Below, one piece after another: positions 8,105-15,833 of a DNA stretch of 52,065 nt. The position numbers were made by a program, and so were the translations under genes. Numbering within the stretch: the stretch's first letter is position 1; each line of letters opens with the position of its first letter. Source of the stretch: Ruminococcus sp. Phil15 (GTDB lineage Bacteria > Bacillota > Clostridia > Oscillospirales > Ruminococcaceae). The stretch covers positions 1 through 52,065 of the forward strand of contig MSHC01000001.1 in assembly GCA_001940995.1 (NCBI GenBank), read 5' to 3'. The notes beneath the pieces are model-generated. The model made no database searches and had not been told where the DNA came from. It saw only the letters and a list, made by a program, of their open reading frames with translations.

Positions 8105-9103
8105 ATGTGCGCAAAAATTCTTAACGGCCAGTCAATCCCTAATATGCCTTGGCAGGACAAGCCGGAAGGATGCAAGGAAGTAGTATGGAGATACAGCGAA
8201 AACCCGATTATCCCAAGAGATCTTATTTCCTGCTCTAACTCGATCTTCAACTCCGCAGTTGTTCCTTTTGAGGGCAAGTTCGCAGGCGTTTTCCGCTGCG
8301 ACGACAAGCAGAGAAATATGGAGCTTCACGCAGGCTTCTCCGACGACGGTATTCACTGGAATATCAACGAGGAGAGAATCCGGTTTGTACAGGCTGAAAA
8401 GTCAACGGAAGAAGTAAACGCATGGGGCTACGGCTATGACCCGAGAGTATGCTTCATCGAGGACAGATACTGGGTTACCTGGTGTAACGCTTACGGCTGG
8501 AAGCCAACAATCGGCGTAGGCTACACATTTGACTTTAAGACATTCTATCAGTGCGAAAACGCATTTCTTCCATTCAACAGAAACGGCGTCCTCTTCCCAA
8601 GAAAGGTTGACGGAAAGTATTTGATGTTCTCACGTCCTTCAGACTCAGGACACACACCGTTCGGCGATATGTACATTTCTCAGTCGCCTGATATGAAGTA
8701 TTGGGGCGAGCATAGACACGTTATGGGTCCTCTCAAGGGCTGGGAGTCCAAGAAGATTGGCGCAGGCCCGATCCCTATTGAAACAGACGAGGGATGGCTC
8801 TGCTTCTACCACGGCGTTCTTGAAAGCTGCAACGGCTTTGTATACAGCTTCTCAGCTTGTATCCTTGACAAGGATCAGCCTTGGAAGGTTAAGTACCGCT
8901 GCGCTGAATACCTCATCAATCCTCGTGAGTACTATGAGTGCGTAGGCGACGTTCAGAACGTAACGTTCCCTTGCGCAACGCTCTGCGACCAGGATACAGG
9001 CAGAATCGCTATCTACTACGGCTGCGCTGACACAGTAGTAGGACTTGCATTCTGCAAGCTTGATGAAGTTATCGACTACGTTAAGTCACATTCCTCTATC
9101 TAA
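8105..9103 (+). CDS. GH130 beta-1,4-mannoside phosphorylase
   Basis: Cytoplasmic phosphorylase of glycoside hydrolase family 130, which releases mannose 1-phosphate from beta-1,4-mannosides. The 332-residue five-bladed propeller has family features: [35 protein letters not shown] and [21 protein letters not shown]. Its length is closer to the mannooligosaccharide phosphorylase type (Ruminococcus albus RaMP2, GH130_2) than to the longer mannosylglucose phosphorylases. An upstream in-frame ATG at 8069 is rejected because AAAGGTGG at 8091-8098 fits the ATG at 8105. It stands alone: no epimerase, transporter or mannanase is near. Upstream boxes suggest sugar-responsive control. Confidence 0.9.
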   Translation: MCAKILNGQSIPNMPWQDKPEGCKEVVWRYSENPIIPRDLISCSNSIFNSAVVPFEGKFAGVFRCDDKQRNMELHAGFSDDGIHWNINEERIRFVQAEKSTEEVNAWGYGYDPRVCFIEDRYWVTWCNAYGWKPTIGVGYTFDFKTFYQCENAFLPFNRNGVLFPRKVDGKYLMFSRPSDSGHTPFGDMYISQSPDMKYWGEHRHVMGPLKGWESKKIGAGPIPIETDEGWLCFYHGVLESCNGFVYSFSACILDKDQPWKVKYRCAEYLINPREYYECVGDVQNVTFPCATLCDQDTGRIAIYYGCADTVVGLAFCKLDEVIDYVKSHSSI

Positions 9104-9147
9104 TTATATAATATAGCACGTTTATATAAGGGTAGATTTAATAAAGG

Positions 9148-9179
9148 CAAGGTCGGGACAAATCCCGGCCTTGTTTTTT
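9148..9179 (+). terminator. Intrinsic terminator of the GH130 gene
   Basis: CAAGGTCGGGA at 9148-9158 pairs with TCCCGGCCTTG at 9163-9173 (one G-U), followed by six T residues. Confidence 0.92.
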
Positions 9180-9236
9180 GCCCAAATGCCCCATGAGCCG
9201 TGCAACAACCCGACCGCACCGATTGGTGCGAAGAAC

Positions 9237-9275
9237 AAAAAATCTGTTCACCGGTATCGCGGTAAACAGATTTTT
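9237..9275 (-). terminator. Probable terminator of the minus-strand island
   Basis: AAAAAATCTGTT at 9237-9248 pairs with AACAGATTTTT at 9265-9275. On the minus strand the stem ends in a run of T, placed after the gene ending at 9335. A small CGCACC/GGTGCG hairpin sits beside it at 9215-9230. Confidence 0.65.
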
Positions 9276-9334
9276 ATCGGTTTGCAATGAACAATCAAAA
9301 TGTGAAACAGATAATCCCACGTCTGCATTTTAAA

Positions 9335-10507
9335 TCAAGCGACATTGATAGTGTTCAGCAGTTCTCCGGAATTATCGTCAAATACAAAGATATAATCGCC
9401 GCAGGATTCGAATGTGTATGAACCCCCAATTTGAATTTCATCGGCAGATTGTGTATCTATTACGTTCCATTTTTCAAGCGAGTATGTTAAATACTCACCG
9501 TCATAGTAGGTAATTGCCCTTTTATTGTCTGCATATAATATTCTTTCAAAGGTTTTAGTCTTGTGCAGAAACGATTTTGTGCAGTCATCAGTACTAATAA
9601 TATATATGACGTCATTTTCGTGCTTTGACATTTCGCAGGAAGTTGCCGTTGGACCTCCGTCCCTTGTGATTGAACGTGATGTAGTTCGCTGGGCAACAGA
9701 TATAATATATTTGTCATTTGATACATAGGGCGTATTTTCAAAAAAACCTTGAGCATAATCATCAATATCAATATTATTACAGCAATGTTCTTCACCATCG
9801 ACAAATGAATATTCATACAACGTTTTTAATCGGAACGACGATTCGGTGTAAATTATTCGATCCTGCTGATAATGCAATAAATTGACTCTTCCATTAGAAC
9901 TGATCATATTTTGCATATTTGAATCAACAGCAAAATATGAATCGTTATAGTTATCTGATTCCATATCAAAATATAAACATTCCCCATATTCACAGCTGTA
10001 TTTATACAGCTTAAAATATGAATTTTCTGATTCAAATACAAAAGAATAGTCCACCGAAATTTGTTCTTTATGACCGTCGTTATATAATTGATATATTTCA
10101 ATTCCGTCAGACGACATACAGAAAATTACATTGTTATTAATAAAAAAGTCTTTTGTGTAATCAGGTATTGAATAACTTTTTACTGCTTTTCCCGATGAAT
10201 CTATAGCTTTAAGATTATCTTTATCACTGTTGTCAACCACCCAAAGCAGATTATCAACTGTTTTTGCAAACATGCATTTATTTGTTGTTTGAAATAGTAC
10301 TTCTCCACTATCCAAATTGTATATGTCCCCATCCTTAACCTTATAATACTTACCATTAAATTGTACTATATTTGATGGGATATTATACAAATTAGAAATT
10401 TTGATTTCAATATCAGGGTAATACCAAAAACACCTGTATATTATTAATGAGGCTACCGTAACAATGACAATAAGCAAAATACCAATATATCGTAGCTTTA
10501 TTTTCAT
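9335..10507 (-). CDS. Membrane-anchored extracytoplasmic protein, unknown
   Basis: I do not recognise this 390-residue protein. A lysine-rich start and one strong hydrophobic segment (about residues 7-28) predict an N-in, C-out signal anchor. The rest is rich in short beta-type repeats with Tyr, Asn and Asp (for example SSNGRVNLL, VSNDKYIIS), which suggests a propeller-like outer domain that reads out values; that is a guess. The ATG at 10507 is chosen over one at 10540 because GGGTGG precedes it and the hydrophobic segment then sits at the N-terminus. Base composition is clearly more AT-rich than neighbouring operons, as in the rest of this island, which suggests acquisition. Confidence 0.7.
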   Translation of the reverse strand: MKIKLRYIGILLIVIVTVASLIIYRCFWYYPDIEIKISNLYNIPSNIVQFNGKYYKVKDGDIYNLDSGEVLFQTTNKCMFAKTVDNLLWVVDNSDKDNLKAIDSSGKAVKSYSIPDYTKDFFINNNVIFCMSSDGIEIYQLYNDGHKEQISVDYSFVFESENSYFKLYKYSCEYGECLYFDMESDNYNDSYFAVDSNMQNMISSNGRVNLLHYQQDRIIYTESSFRLKTLYEYSFVDGEEHCCNNIDIDDYAQGFFENTPYVSNDKYIISVAQRTTSRSITRDGGPTATSCEMSKHENDVIYIISTDDCTKSFLHKTKTFERILYADNKRAITYYDGEYLTYSLEKWNVIDTQSADEIQIGGSYTFESCGDYIFVFDDNSGELLNTINVA

Positions 10508-10530
10508 CAAACTACCACCCGCTACTTTCT

Positions 10531-10750
10531 TTAGTACCATATCCCAATCACCAGAGTGCTGAATAATTGATCTGAACTCGAAAACATATCTTCAATAGAA
10601 GCGTAACTCGTTTCAGGCTCAGTCCAACTATTATAGCAATTATAAATTACAATATTACTTGATCCTTTTTCAATGTATACTGTGTGGACTCCATACTTTA
10701 AGTCGGTACCACCCTTGTTATAATTCCAAGCAGAGAAAATATCAGTTTTA
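10531..10750 (-). pseudogene. 3' remnant of a gene, possibly papain-like
   Basis: An open minus-strand frame with no usable start ends at a TAA (10531-10533), 23 bases before the start of the next gene. About 70 residues can be read, including KYGVHTVYIEKGSSNIVIYN and a terminal STLVIGIWY. The HTVY...IVIYNCYNSW pattern resembles the histidine/asparagine-end of papain-like folds found in toxin-type or peptidase domains; this is tentative. Its 5' part is missing: the frame runs straight into the end of the DUF3592 gene at 10748, as expected after a deletion. It was probably co-transcribed with the unknown gene at 9335. Confidence 0.5.
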
Positions 10751-11158
10751 AGGTCGTTTTTTAAGATGTGTGAACGTATTTTTGATACAGAGGCACAATA
10801 ATAATGACGACAATAAAAATAGAAATAATGAAATCCAATAGTACATGGTGTTGCTCTTAGCGACTTCTCCGGTTAATGGATTATATATAATTTCAATTTT
10901 CTTTCCAACTAGTCTATCAACGTTAGCATTGTAACCTTTATAAAAAGGATCAATATATAAGGTTACATCGGAGTGGGTGTGATTATTTATATCTGTATAT
11001 GTTCCAATCACGGCGCCGTCCGGTAATCCAACAAATGTTATTGTAGCAGTCGTAGTAACCCAACTTCGTTGATGCATATAGGTGTTAATGTTAAAAGCAC
11101 ACCATATAATAGATAAGATAAAGATTACAAGTATTAAAATTTTGTATCTTCTTTTCAT
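10748..11158 (-). CDS. DUF3592-type small membrane protein
   Basis: A 136-residue protein with a hydrophobic segment at each end (about residues 7-24 and 105-127) around a beta-rich middle containing TATITFVGLPDG and VGKKIEIIYNP, the pattern of DUF3592 proteins. Function is unknown for the family. An upstream ATG at 11290 would add 44 poorly fitting residues; the ATG at 11158 has GAGGGT before it and starts MKRRYK ahead of the helix, so I chose that. It belongs to the AT-rich island. A second, longer DUF3592 protein is encoded at 28187. Confidence 0.7.
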   Translation of the reverse strand: MKRRYKILILVIFILSIIWCAFNINTYMHQRSWVTTTATITFVGLPDGAVIGTYTDINNHTHSDVTLYIDPFYKGYNANVDRLVGKKIEIIYNPLTGEVAKSNTMYYWISLFLFLLSSLLLCLCIKNTFTHLKKRP

Positions 11159-11216
11159 ATTATTACCCTCACGTTGGATAAGTAGTCTCAGGTACTGTAA
11201 ACTCATAATTTTCTTC

Positions 11217-11245
11217 ATTTTACCACAGATACATAATATTGTCAA
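11217..11245 (-). promoter_or_regulatory. Promoter of the minus-strand island
   Basis: On the minus strand, TTGACA (11245 to 11240), 17-bp spacer, TAAAAT (11222 to 11217), about 60 bases before the DUF3592 start. Its presence supports the internal start at 11158. Confidence 0.7.
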
Positions 11246-11293
11246 ATTCGGTGCCGCTAGTTTTTTAAGTCGGCTTTCGCTGTATGTCAATCC

Positions 11294-11322
11294 TTGTATT
11301 TTGAGCAGAAATGTGCTATAAT
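11294..11322 (+). promoter_or_regulatory. Promoter of maf-nth operon
   Basis: TTGTAT at 11294-11299, 17-bp spacer, TATAAT at 11317-11322 with an extended -10 (TGC before TATAAT), about 35 bases before maf. Confidence 0.8.
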
Positions 11323-11357
11323 TTTTTAAGAAATCACACTAAAACGGGGTGCTTGAA

Positions 11358-11948
11358 ATGAAGATAAAGCCGGAAGAGCTGAAAGATAAAAGAATAATCC
11401 TCGCATCAAAATCGCCGAGGAGGAAAGAGCTGCTCTCGCTTATATGCGACAGCTTTGAGATAATTCCTGCCGACATAGACGAAACCGTGCCCTGCGAGAT
11501 CGGAACTGCCTGCGCCGCAGAATATACCGCAAAGCGTAAAGCGGAGGCAATCGCCGCAGACGGAGTCGTTATCGCCTGTGATACGGTCGTCATAATAGAC
11601 GGCGAAATCTTAGGCAAGCCGATAGACAGGCAGAACGGCTTTAATATGTTAAAGAAGCTGTCGGGCAGGGAGCATAGCGTTATAAGCGGCGTTGCGCTGA
11701 GATACAAGAACATATATCGCAGCTTTTCACAGGAAAGCAAGGTTAAATTTCTCCCGCTATCTGACGAGGAGATAAACGACTACTTAGACAGCGGCGAGCC
11801 TTTCGATAAAGCGGGAGGCTACGGAATACAGGGCATAGGCGGCGTGCTGATAGATAGCTTTGAGGGCGACTTCTTCAATATAGTGGGTCTGCCCGTAGCA
11901 AGACTGAGAAAAGAGCTGGCAGCACTCATCGAACAGGCGGAGGATTAG
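11358..11948 (+). CDS. maf: Maf-family nucleotide pyrophosphatase
   Basis: Cytoplasmic house-cleaning enzyme that hydrolyses dTTP, UTP or modified nucleotides to monophosphates; in Bacillus it affects septum formation. The protein (196 residues) has the N-terminal LASKSPRRKELL, the KRKAEA motif, ACDTVV with the catalytic aspartate, and LGKPIDRQ. A GTG at 11349 is possible, but GGGGTG lies 8 bases before the ATG at 11358, which I prefer. It begins an operon with a small unknown gene and nth. The context of DNA-repair and nucleotide sanitation fits. Confidence 0.92.
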   Translation: MKIKPEELKDKRIILASKSPRRKELLSLICDSFEIIPADIDETVPCEIGTACAAEYTAKRKAEAIAADGVVIACDTVVIIDGEILGKPIDRQNGFNMLKKLSGREHSVISGVALRYKNIYRSFSQESKVKFLPLSDEEINDYLDSGEPFDKAGGYGIQGIGGVLIDSFEGDFFNIVGLPVARLRKELAALIEQAED

Positions 11949-11951
11949 ATT

Positions 11952-12254
11952 ATGGCGCTTTTTAAGAAAAAGGGAAAAGGCACTCCCACAGAGGAGATTA
12001 TGAAGGTCTGCGGAAAGAAGCTATCCTGCGTTACGGAGCGCAAAAACGGCGAGGAAATAATCTTAGGCAGGTCGGGCGGCGTCTCGGTCGTAGGAAAAGA
12101 GCTTGTGATAGTGTGCGACGCCAAAGAGGTTTTCCGCTGTCAGCTTGACGGCTGCGTCGTAGCAACGCTTATGAGCGGAAACGGCTGTGATATAAAGGGC
12201 GTTTCAAACGGCGAGAAACGTCACATTGTAGCAAATTACAGCAGACTTAAATAG
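11952..12254 (+). CDS. Small conserved-type protein of unknown function
   Basis: I do not recognise this 100-residue protein. It starts with a basic segment (MALFKKKGKG), has five cysteines spread through a beta-rich body, and a central VSVVGKELVIVCDAKEVFRC stretch. It has no membrane segment or signal peptide. It begins 4 bases after the maf stop and is followed at once by nth, so it is translated from the same transcript. A role in nucleotide or DNA care is only suggested by position. Confidence 0.7.
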   Translation: MALFKKKGKGTPTEEIMKVCGKKLSCVTERKNGEEIILGRSGGVSVVGKELVIVCDAKEVFRCQLDGCVVATLMSGNGCDIKGVSNGEKRHIVANYSRLK

Positions 12255-12268
12255 AAAGGACTGTATAT

Positions 12269-12904
12269 ATGAAGCTTAAAGAAAAAGCGATTTTTGCCTG
12301 CGACAGGCTTGAGGAGTTGTATCCTGACGCAATCTGCTCGCTTGTCTATTCAAAACCCCACGAGCTTATGATAGCAGGCAGGCTTTCCGCACAATGCACC
12401 GATGCCAGAGTAAATATCGTCACAAAGGAGCTTTTCGAGAAGTATAAAACGATCGAGGACTTCGCAAACGCCGACGTTTCAGATGTCGAGGAGATCGTCA
12501 AGCCGTGCGGGCTTTATAAAACAAAGGCGCAGTCTATCGTCGGTATGTGCAGTAGGATTATGGAATGCTACGGCGGAGAAATTCCCCAAACGATAGACGA
12601 GCTTACTACCCTCCCCGGAATAGGAAGAAAAACCGCTAATCTCATTATGGGCGACGTTTTCCATAAGCCTGCGATTGTTACCGATACCCATTGCATAAGA
12701 ATTTGCGGAAGAATAGGTCTGTCAAAATCGACGCAGCCGCAAAAGGTCGAGCAGGAGCTTCTCAGGATAATTCCGCCCGAACGCTCGTCGGATTTCTGCC
12801 ATAGACTCGTGCTTTTCGGCAGGGACGTCTGCACGGCAAGAAAGGCTCACTGCGAAAAATGTCCCATCACAGAGGTATGTAAATATTTTAAGAGCAATAT
12901 ATAA
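12269..12904 (+). CDS. nth: Endonuclease III, DNA glycosylase/AP lyase
   Basis: Base-excision repair enzyme that removes oxidised pyrimidines and cuts abasic sites. The 211-residue length is standard. The helix-hairpin-helix LPGIGRKTAN (115-124) holds catalytic K121, and D139 lies in VTDTHC. The [4Fe-4S] ligands C188, C195, C198 and C204 have the exact C-x6-C-x2-C-x5-C spacing. LSAQCTDARVN near residue 39 matches the family. AGAAAGGA precedes the ATG. Last gene of the maf operon; no clear terminator separates it from the next promoter. Confidence 0.95.
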   Translation: MKLKEKAIFACDRLEELYPDAICSLVYSKPHELMIAGRLSAQCTDARVNIVTKELFEKYKTIEDFANADVSDVEEIVKPCGLYKTKAQSIVGMCSRIMECYGGEIPQTIDELTTLPGIGRKTANLIMGDVFHKPAIVTDTHCIRICGRIGLSKSTQPQKVEQELLRIIPPERSSDFCHRLVLFGRDVCTARKAHCEKCPITEVCKYFKSNI

Positions 12905-12913
12905 TAATTTCAC

Positions 12914-12942
12914 TTGACAACATACCGGAACTGTATTATAAT
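12914..12942 (+). promoter_or_regulatory. Perfect consensus promoter for the SH3 protein gene
   Basis: TTGACA at 12914-12919, 17-bp spacer, TATAAT at 12937-12942, 10 bases after the nth stop; leader about 70 bases. Confidence 0.88.
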
Positions 12943-13016
12943 ACAAAATGTATAGAGAAAAAACAGCGAAAGCTGACGAAAAATGTAGAACAATATGATA
13001 GAAATGGAGCAAAGGT

Positions 13017-13520
13017 ATGGCAAAGGTCAATCAGAATAAGGTAATCGGCGCACTCATAGTAGCGATAATTACGCTTATCGTCGTTATCGTTATAGTTGTT
13101 ATAGCAAAAGGCATTTTCCCGTCAAACAGCAGGGGAACCTCGAACCTCAGCGGCGGCACCGGTACATACCATTATAATCCTACAAGCAGTACAACTACCA
13201 CGACAACTACGGCGGCTAACGCAAGCGGCTCAGGCACTACAACTACAACTACAACGCAGTCAAGCGAGAATTCCGTTACGGAGCCGAAGAAGATTATGTA
13301 TGTGCAGAACTATGTTTATATGAGAAGCGGCCCGGGTACGGAAAACGAGATTATCGTTACCCTCTCAAAGGGACTAGAGGTAGAGGTCGTAAAGCTTGAA
13401 GATGAATGGTATGAGATAATCTGGAACGGTCAGACGGGCTATGTGTATCAGTCGTACCTCGGTGATACGCCTCCCTCGGCAGGCACTACCACCACAACTA
13501 CAGCAACGCCTGCCGCATAA
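13017..13520 (+). CDS. Membrane-anchored SH3-domain protein with Thr-rich linkers
   Basis: A 167-residue protein with a single N-terminal transmembrane anchor (about 10-31), a linker with two runs of seven threonines (about residues 50-85), and one bacterial SH3 domain (about 95-150) with the typical VYMRSGPGTENEIIVTL, WYEI and GYVYQSYL blocks, then another Thr-rich tail. Such domains bind cell-wall peptides or glycans, so it probably sits outside the membrane against peptidoglycan. No catalytic domain is attached. The Thr runs are typical glycosylation or spacer segments in ruminococcal surface proteins. It has its own promoter and terminator. Confidence 0.85.
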   Translation: MAKVNQNKVIGALIVAIITLIVVIVIVVIAKGIFPSNSRGTSNLSGGTGTYHYNPTSSTTTTTTTAANASGSGTTTTTTTQSSENSVTEPKKIMYVQNYVYMRSGPGTENEIIVTLSKGLEVEVVKLEDEWYEIIWNGQTGYVYQSYLGDTPPSAGTTTTTTATPAA

Positions 13521-13538
13521 TTGCATATTAGACAGCTA

Positions 13539-13573
13539 AGGCATTCAGAATTTTGTTTCTGAGTGCCTTTTTG
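13539..13573 (+). terminator. Terminator of the SH3 protein gene
   Basis: AGGCATTCAGA at 13539-13549 pairs with TCTGAGTGCCT at 13558-13568 (one wobble), followed by TTTTG. Confidence 0.88.
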
Positions 13574-13634
13574 TTTCCATAATCGTAAAGTACGCATAGT
13601 ATATTATAAAATATGCTGTAAAGGAAGCGGTATT

Positions 13635-14195
13635 ATGCAGAACAAGTATCTTATGCTGGTGTCAAAGGACAGACCTATGCCGAAGGATTATGTGCCTGTG
13701 CTTGACGACGTCTATGGAAAAAGCCTTGAGAAAACGGCGGCGTTTATGCTGAAAGAAATGTTTGAGGCGGCAAAGGCTGACGGAATCGAGCTAAAGCTCC
13801 TGTCGGCATACCGTACGCCCGAATATCAAAAGGAGGTCTTTGACAGAAGCGTAAATCAGCGTATCGCAGAGGGGCAGTCTTACGAGCAGGCAGTAGCAGA
13901 AACAAGCATAAATGTCGCACAGCCATACGAGAGCGAGCATAATCTGGGACTCGCCGCAGATATAGTGACCCCTCAGGACTATGACGTGTATGTGGATTTT
14001 GAGAACACAGGGGAGTTTGCGTGGCTTTCCGAAAACGCCGCAGACTTTGGCTTTATACTCCGCTATCCCAAGGGCAAGGAGTGTATAACGGGCTACACCT
14101 ACGAGCCTTGGCATTACAGATATGTAGGGCCTTATGACGCAAGAAGAATATATAACAGCGATCTGACTTTGGAGGAATACCTTGGGGCGTATTGA
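13635..14195 (+). CDS. M15-family D-Ala-D-Ala carboxypeptidase (VanY-like)
   Basis: Zinc peptidase that trims the terminal D-alanine from peptidoglycan stem peptides. The 186-residue protein has SAYRT (57-61), SEHNLGLAAD with zinc ligands H102 and D109, and EPWHYRY with E157 and the third ligand H160, so the active site is complete. I start at the ATG at 13635, which has AAGGAAG before it; the earlier frame opens inside the preceding terminator. Oddly, no signal peptide or membrane anchor is visible in this form, although the substrate is outside the cell. It is followed by its own spacing and a new promoter. Confidence 0.88.
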   Translation: MQNKYLMLVSKDRPMPKDYVPVLDDVYGKSLEKTAAFMLKEMFEAAKADGIELKLLSAYRTPEYQKEVFDRSVNQRIAEGQSYEQAVAETSINVAQPYESEHNLGLAADIVTPQDYDVYVDFENTGEFAWLSENAADFGFILRYPKGKECITGYTYEPWHYRYVGPYDARRIYNSDLTLEEYLGAY

Positions 14196-14249
14196 TAGCT
14201 TGACCGAAAAGACAGGCGCTTTTTAAGGGAATACCGAGAGTAAAACCGG

Positions 14250-14278
14250 TTGACATTATGAATGATTAGTGATATAAT
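14250..14278 (+). promoter_or_regulatory. Perfect consensus promoter of the chain-length cassette
   Basis: TTGACA at 14250-14255, 17-bp spacer, TATAAT at 14273-14278, about 35 bases before the GTG start. Confidence 0.88.
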
Positions 14279-14314
14279 GGTAACATCTATTATTATGCAA
14301 GGAGGTTTTTTCAG

Positions 14315-15070
14315 GTGGAAAATAAAAACCGGGAAGTTACAATAGACCTAAAAAGAATATTTTCGCTCCTGCTCAGTAAAATTTGGATAATTATTGTTGC
14401 AGCCGTAGTCGCTGCCTCTGCCTTCGGAGCATATACGGTTCTTGCCGTTGACGAGGAATATACGTCCGTTGCTATGATGTATGTGCAGAATAAAGATGTA
14501 GGCGGAGATAATTCGTCGTCCTCTATTTCGTCAAGCGATATGGTCGCCGCATCATCGCTCGCAAAGGTGTGTCAGGACATCTTTACAAGCGACAGAATGC
14601 TGAATAAGGTTGAGGAGGCTCTCTCAGAAGCAGGATATAAAGATATAACTGCAAATAACATAAAAAAGATGATTACAATTACCTCGACAAATGAAAATCA
14701 GGTCATGAACGTAACCGTAATAAGCGACGACCCCATGCTTTCACAGGAAATCGCATCGCTTATTGCAAATAATGCAAACGACGTGTACAGAGATATCGTA
14801 AAAATCGGCTCGGTTGAGATGATCTCGGAAGCTTCCTATTCCGATACGCCTTCCTCCCCGAACGTCAAGAGAAATATATTAATCGGATTTATCGCAGGAC
14901 TGGTTCTTACCGGTGTCGTGATTGTCGTTATCGACCTGCTCGACACAAAGGTAAAGCCGCAGGAAAACCTTGCAGAAATGTACGGAATCCCTGTGTTTGC
15001 GGAAATTCTTGACTTTGATGTTGAACTGAAGGGAGGAAACGGCTATGAGTATGCAAACAAGAAGCAGTAG
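14315..15070 (+). CDS. Wzz/YveK-type chain-length determinant (BY-kinase modulator)
   Basis: Membrane protein of the polysaccharide co-polymerase family that sets export chain length and activates its partner tyrosine kinase. The 251-residue protein has two transmembrane helices (about 18-40 and 187-209) around an extracytoplasmic alpha/beta domain, a SYSDTPSSPN proline motif before the second helix, and a cytoplasmic C-terminus, which is the Gram-positive CapA/YveK layout. Start codon is GTG at 14315, 9 bases after GGAGG. It overlaps the kinase gene by 26 bases. No glycosyltransferases or flippase genes follow, so its polysaccharide must be encoded elsewhere. Confidence 0.88.
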   Translation: MENKNREVTIDLKRIFSLLLSKIWIIIVAAVVAASAFGAYTVLAVDEEYTSVAMMYVQNKDVGGDNSSSSISSSDMVAASSLAKVCQDIFTSDRMLNKVEEALSEAGYKDITANNIKKMITITSTNENQVMNVTVISDDPMLSQEIASLIANNANDVYRDIVKIGSVEMISEASYSDTPSSPNVKRNILIGFIAGLVLTGVVIVVIDLLDTKVKPQENLAEMYGIPVFAEILDFDVELKGGNGYEYANKKQ

Positions 15071-15833
15071 AGGAAGAAAAAACTCCCGGCAGAAGAATTC
15101 CCTCAGAACAACGGTCACTGAGGCGAGAAGGCATATTTTAGGCAGCGACACTAAGTTTGTAATCACTGAGGCATATAAGTCAGCGAGAACAAGCATTAAC
15201 TTCGCACTCTCCACAAGTCCGTCAAGAGTTATCACCGTAACGTCGTCTAATCCTGCCGAGGCAAAGACAACAACTTCCGTAAATATTGCAATTTCTTTTG
15301 CTATGACAGGCGCAAAGGTCCTCTTAATCGACGGAGATATGAGAAAGCCTTTCGTCCATAAGCTGTTTGAAAGACTCGACAGAAAGGTAGGACTTTCTTC
15401 CGTTCTCGGAGGAATGTGCACAGTTGCAGAAGCTATCAAGAGCAATATAAGAGATAACCTCGACATTATCACCGCAGGTCCTACTCCGCCAAATCCGGCA
15501 GAGCTTTTAGGCTCAGATAATATGAAGAAGCTTATCGACGTTCTCTCAGGACACTACGATTATATCTTCGTGGATATGCCCCCTGTAAACGTCGTTTCCG
15601 ACGCACTTCTCTTAACGCCCGTTTCAGCAGGTATGCTGTTTGTAATCAGGGATAACTATACAAAACACGGCGATATCCAGTCAGCGCTTTCTCAGATTGA
15701 GCTTGCAAACGGCAAGGTATTAGGCTTTATCAAGACCTGCTGTAAGCAGAAGTCGGGCGGAGGCTATTACGGCAAGGGTTATAATTATGGCGGATATGGC
15801 TACGGACATAATGCGTCGGGCAGTGAAGATTAA
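15045..15833 (+). CDS. BY-kinase (CpsD/YveL-type) with altered P-loop
   Basis: Bacterial tyrosine kinase that autophosphorylates and controls polysaccharide export. The 262-residue protein has Walker A' LLIDGDMRKP (93-102) and Walker B YIFVDMPP (173-180). The C-terminal tail has six tyrosines between 241 and 253 in a Gly-rich setting, the usual phosphorylation cluster. The P-loop reads SSNPAEAKTTT: Ala73 replaces the glycine of the normal GK(S/T), with K74 kept. GGGAGG lies 8 bases before the ATG. The gene overlaps both neighbours. Whether the kinase is active with A73 is uncertain. Confidence 0.88.
   Translation: MSMQTRSSRGRKNSRQKNSLRTTVTEARRHILGSDTKFVITEAYKSARTSINFALSTSPSRVITVTSSNPAEAKTTTSVNIAISFAMTGAKVLLIDGDMRKPFVHKLFERLDRKVGLSSVLGGMCTVAEAIKSNIRDNLDIITAGPTPPNPAELLGSDNMKKLIDVLSGHYDYIFVDMPPVNVVSDALLLTPVSAGMLFVIRDNYTKHGDIQSALSQIELANGKVLGFIKTCCKQKSGGGYYGKGYNYGGYGYGHNASGSED

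Noticed and set aside
14879-15472. 197-codon minus-strand frame opposite the BY-kinase gene
   Set aside because: Antisense shadow of an intact gene with no supporting signals.
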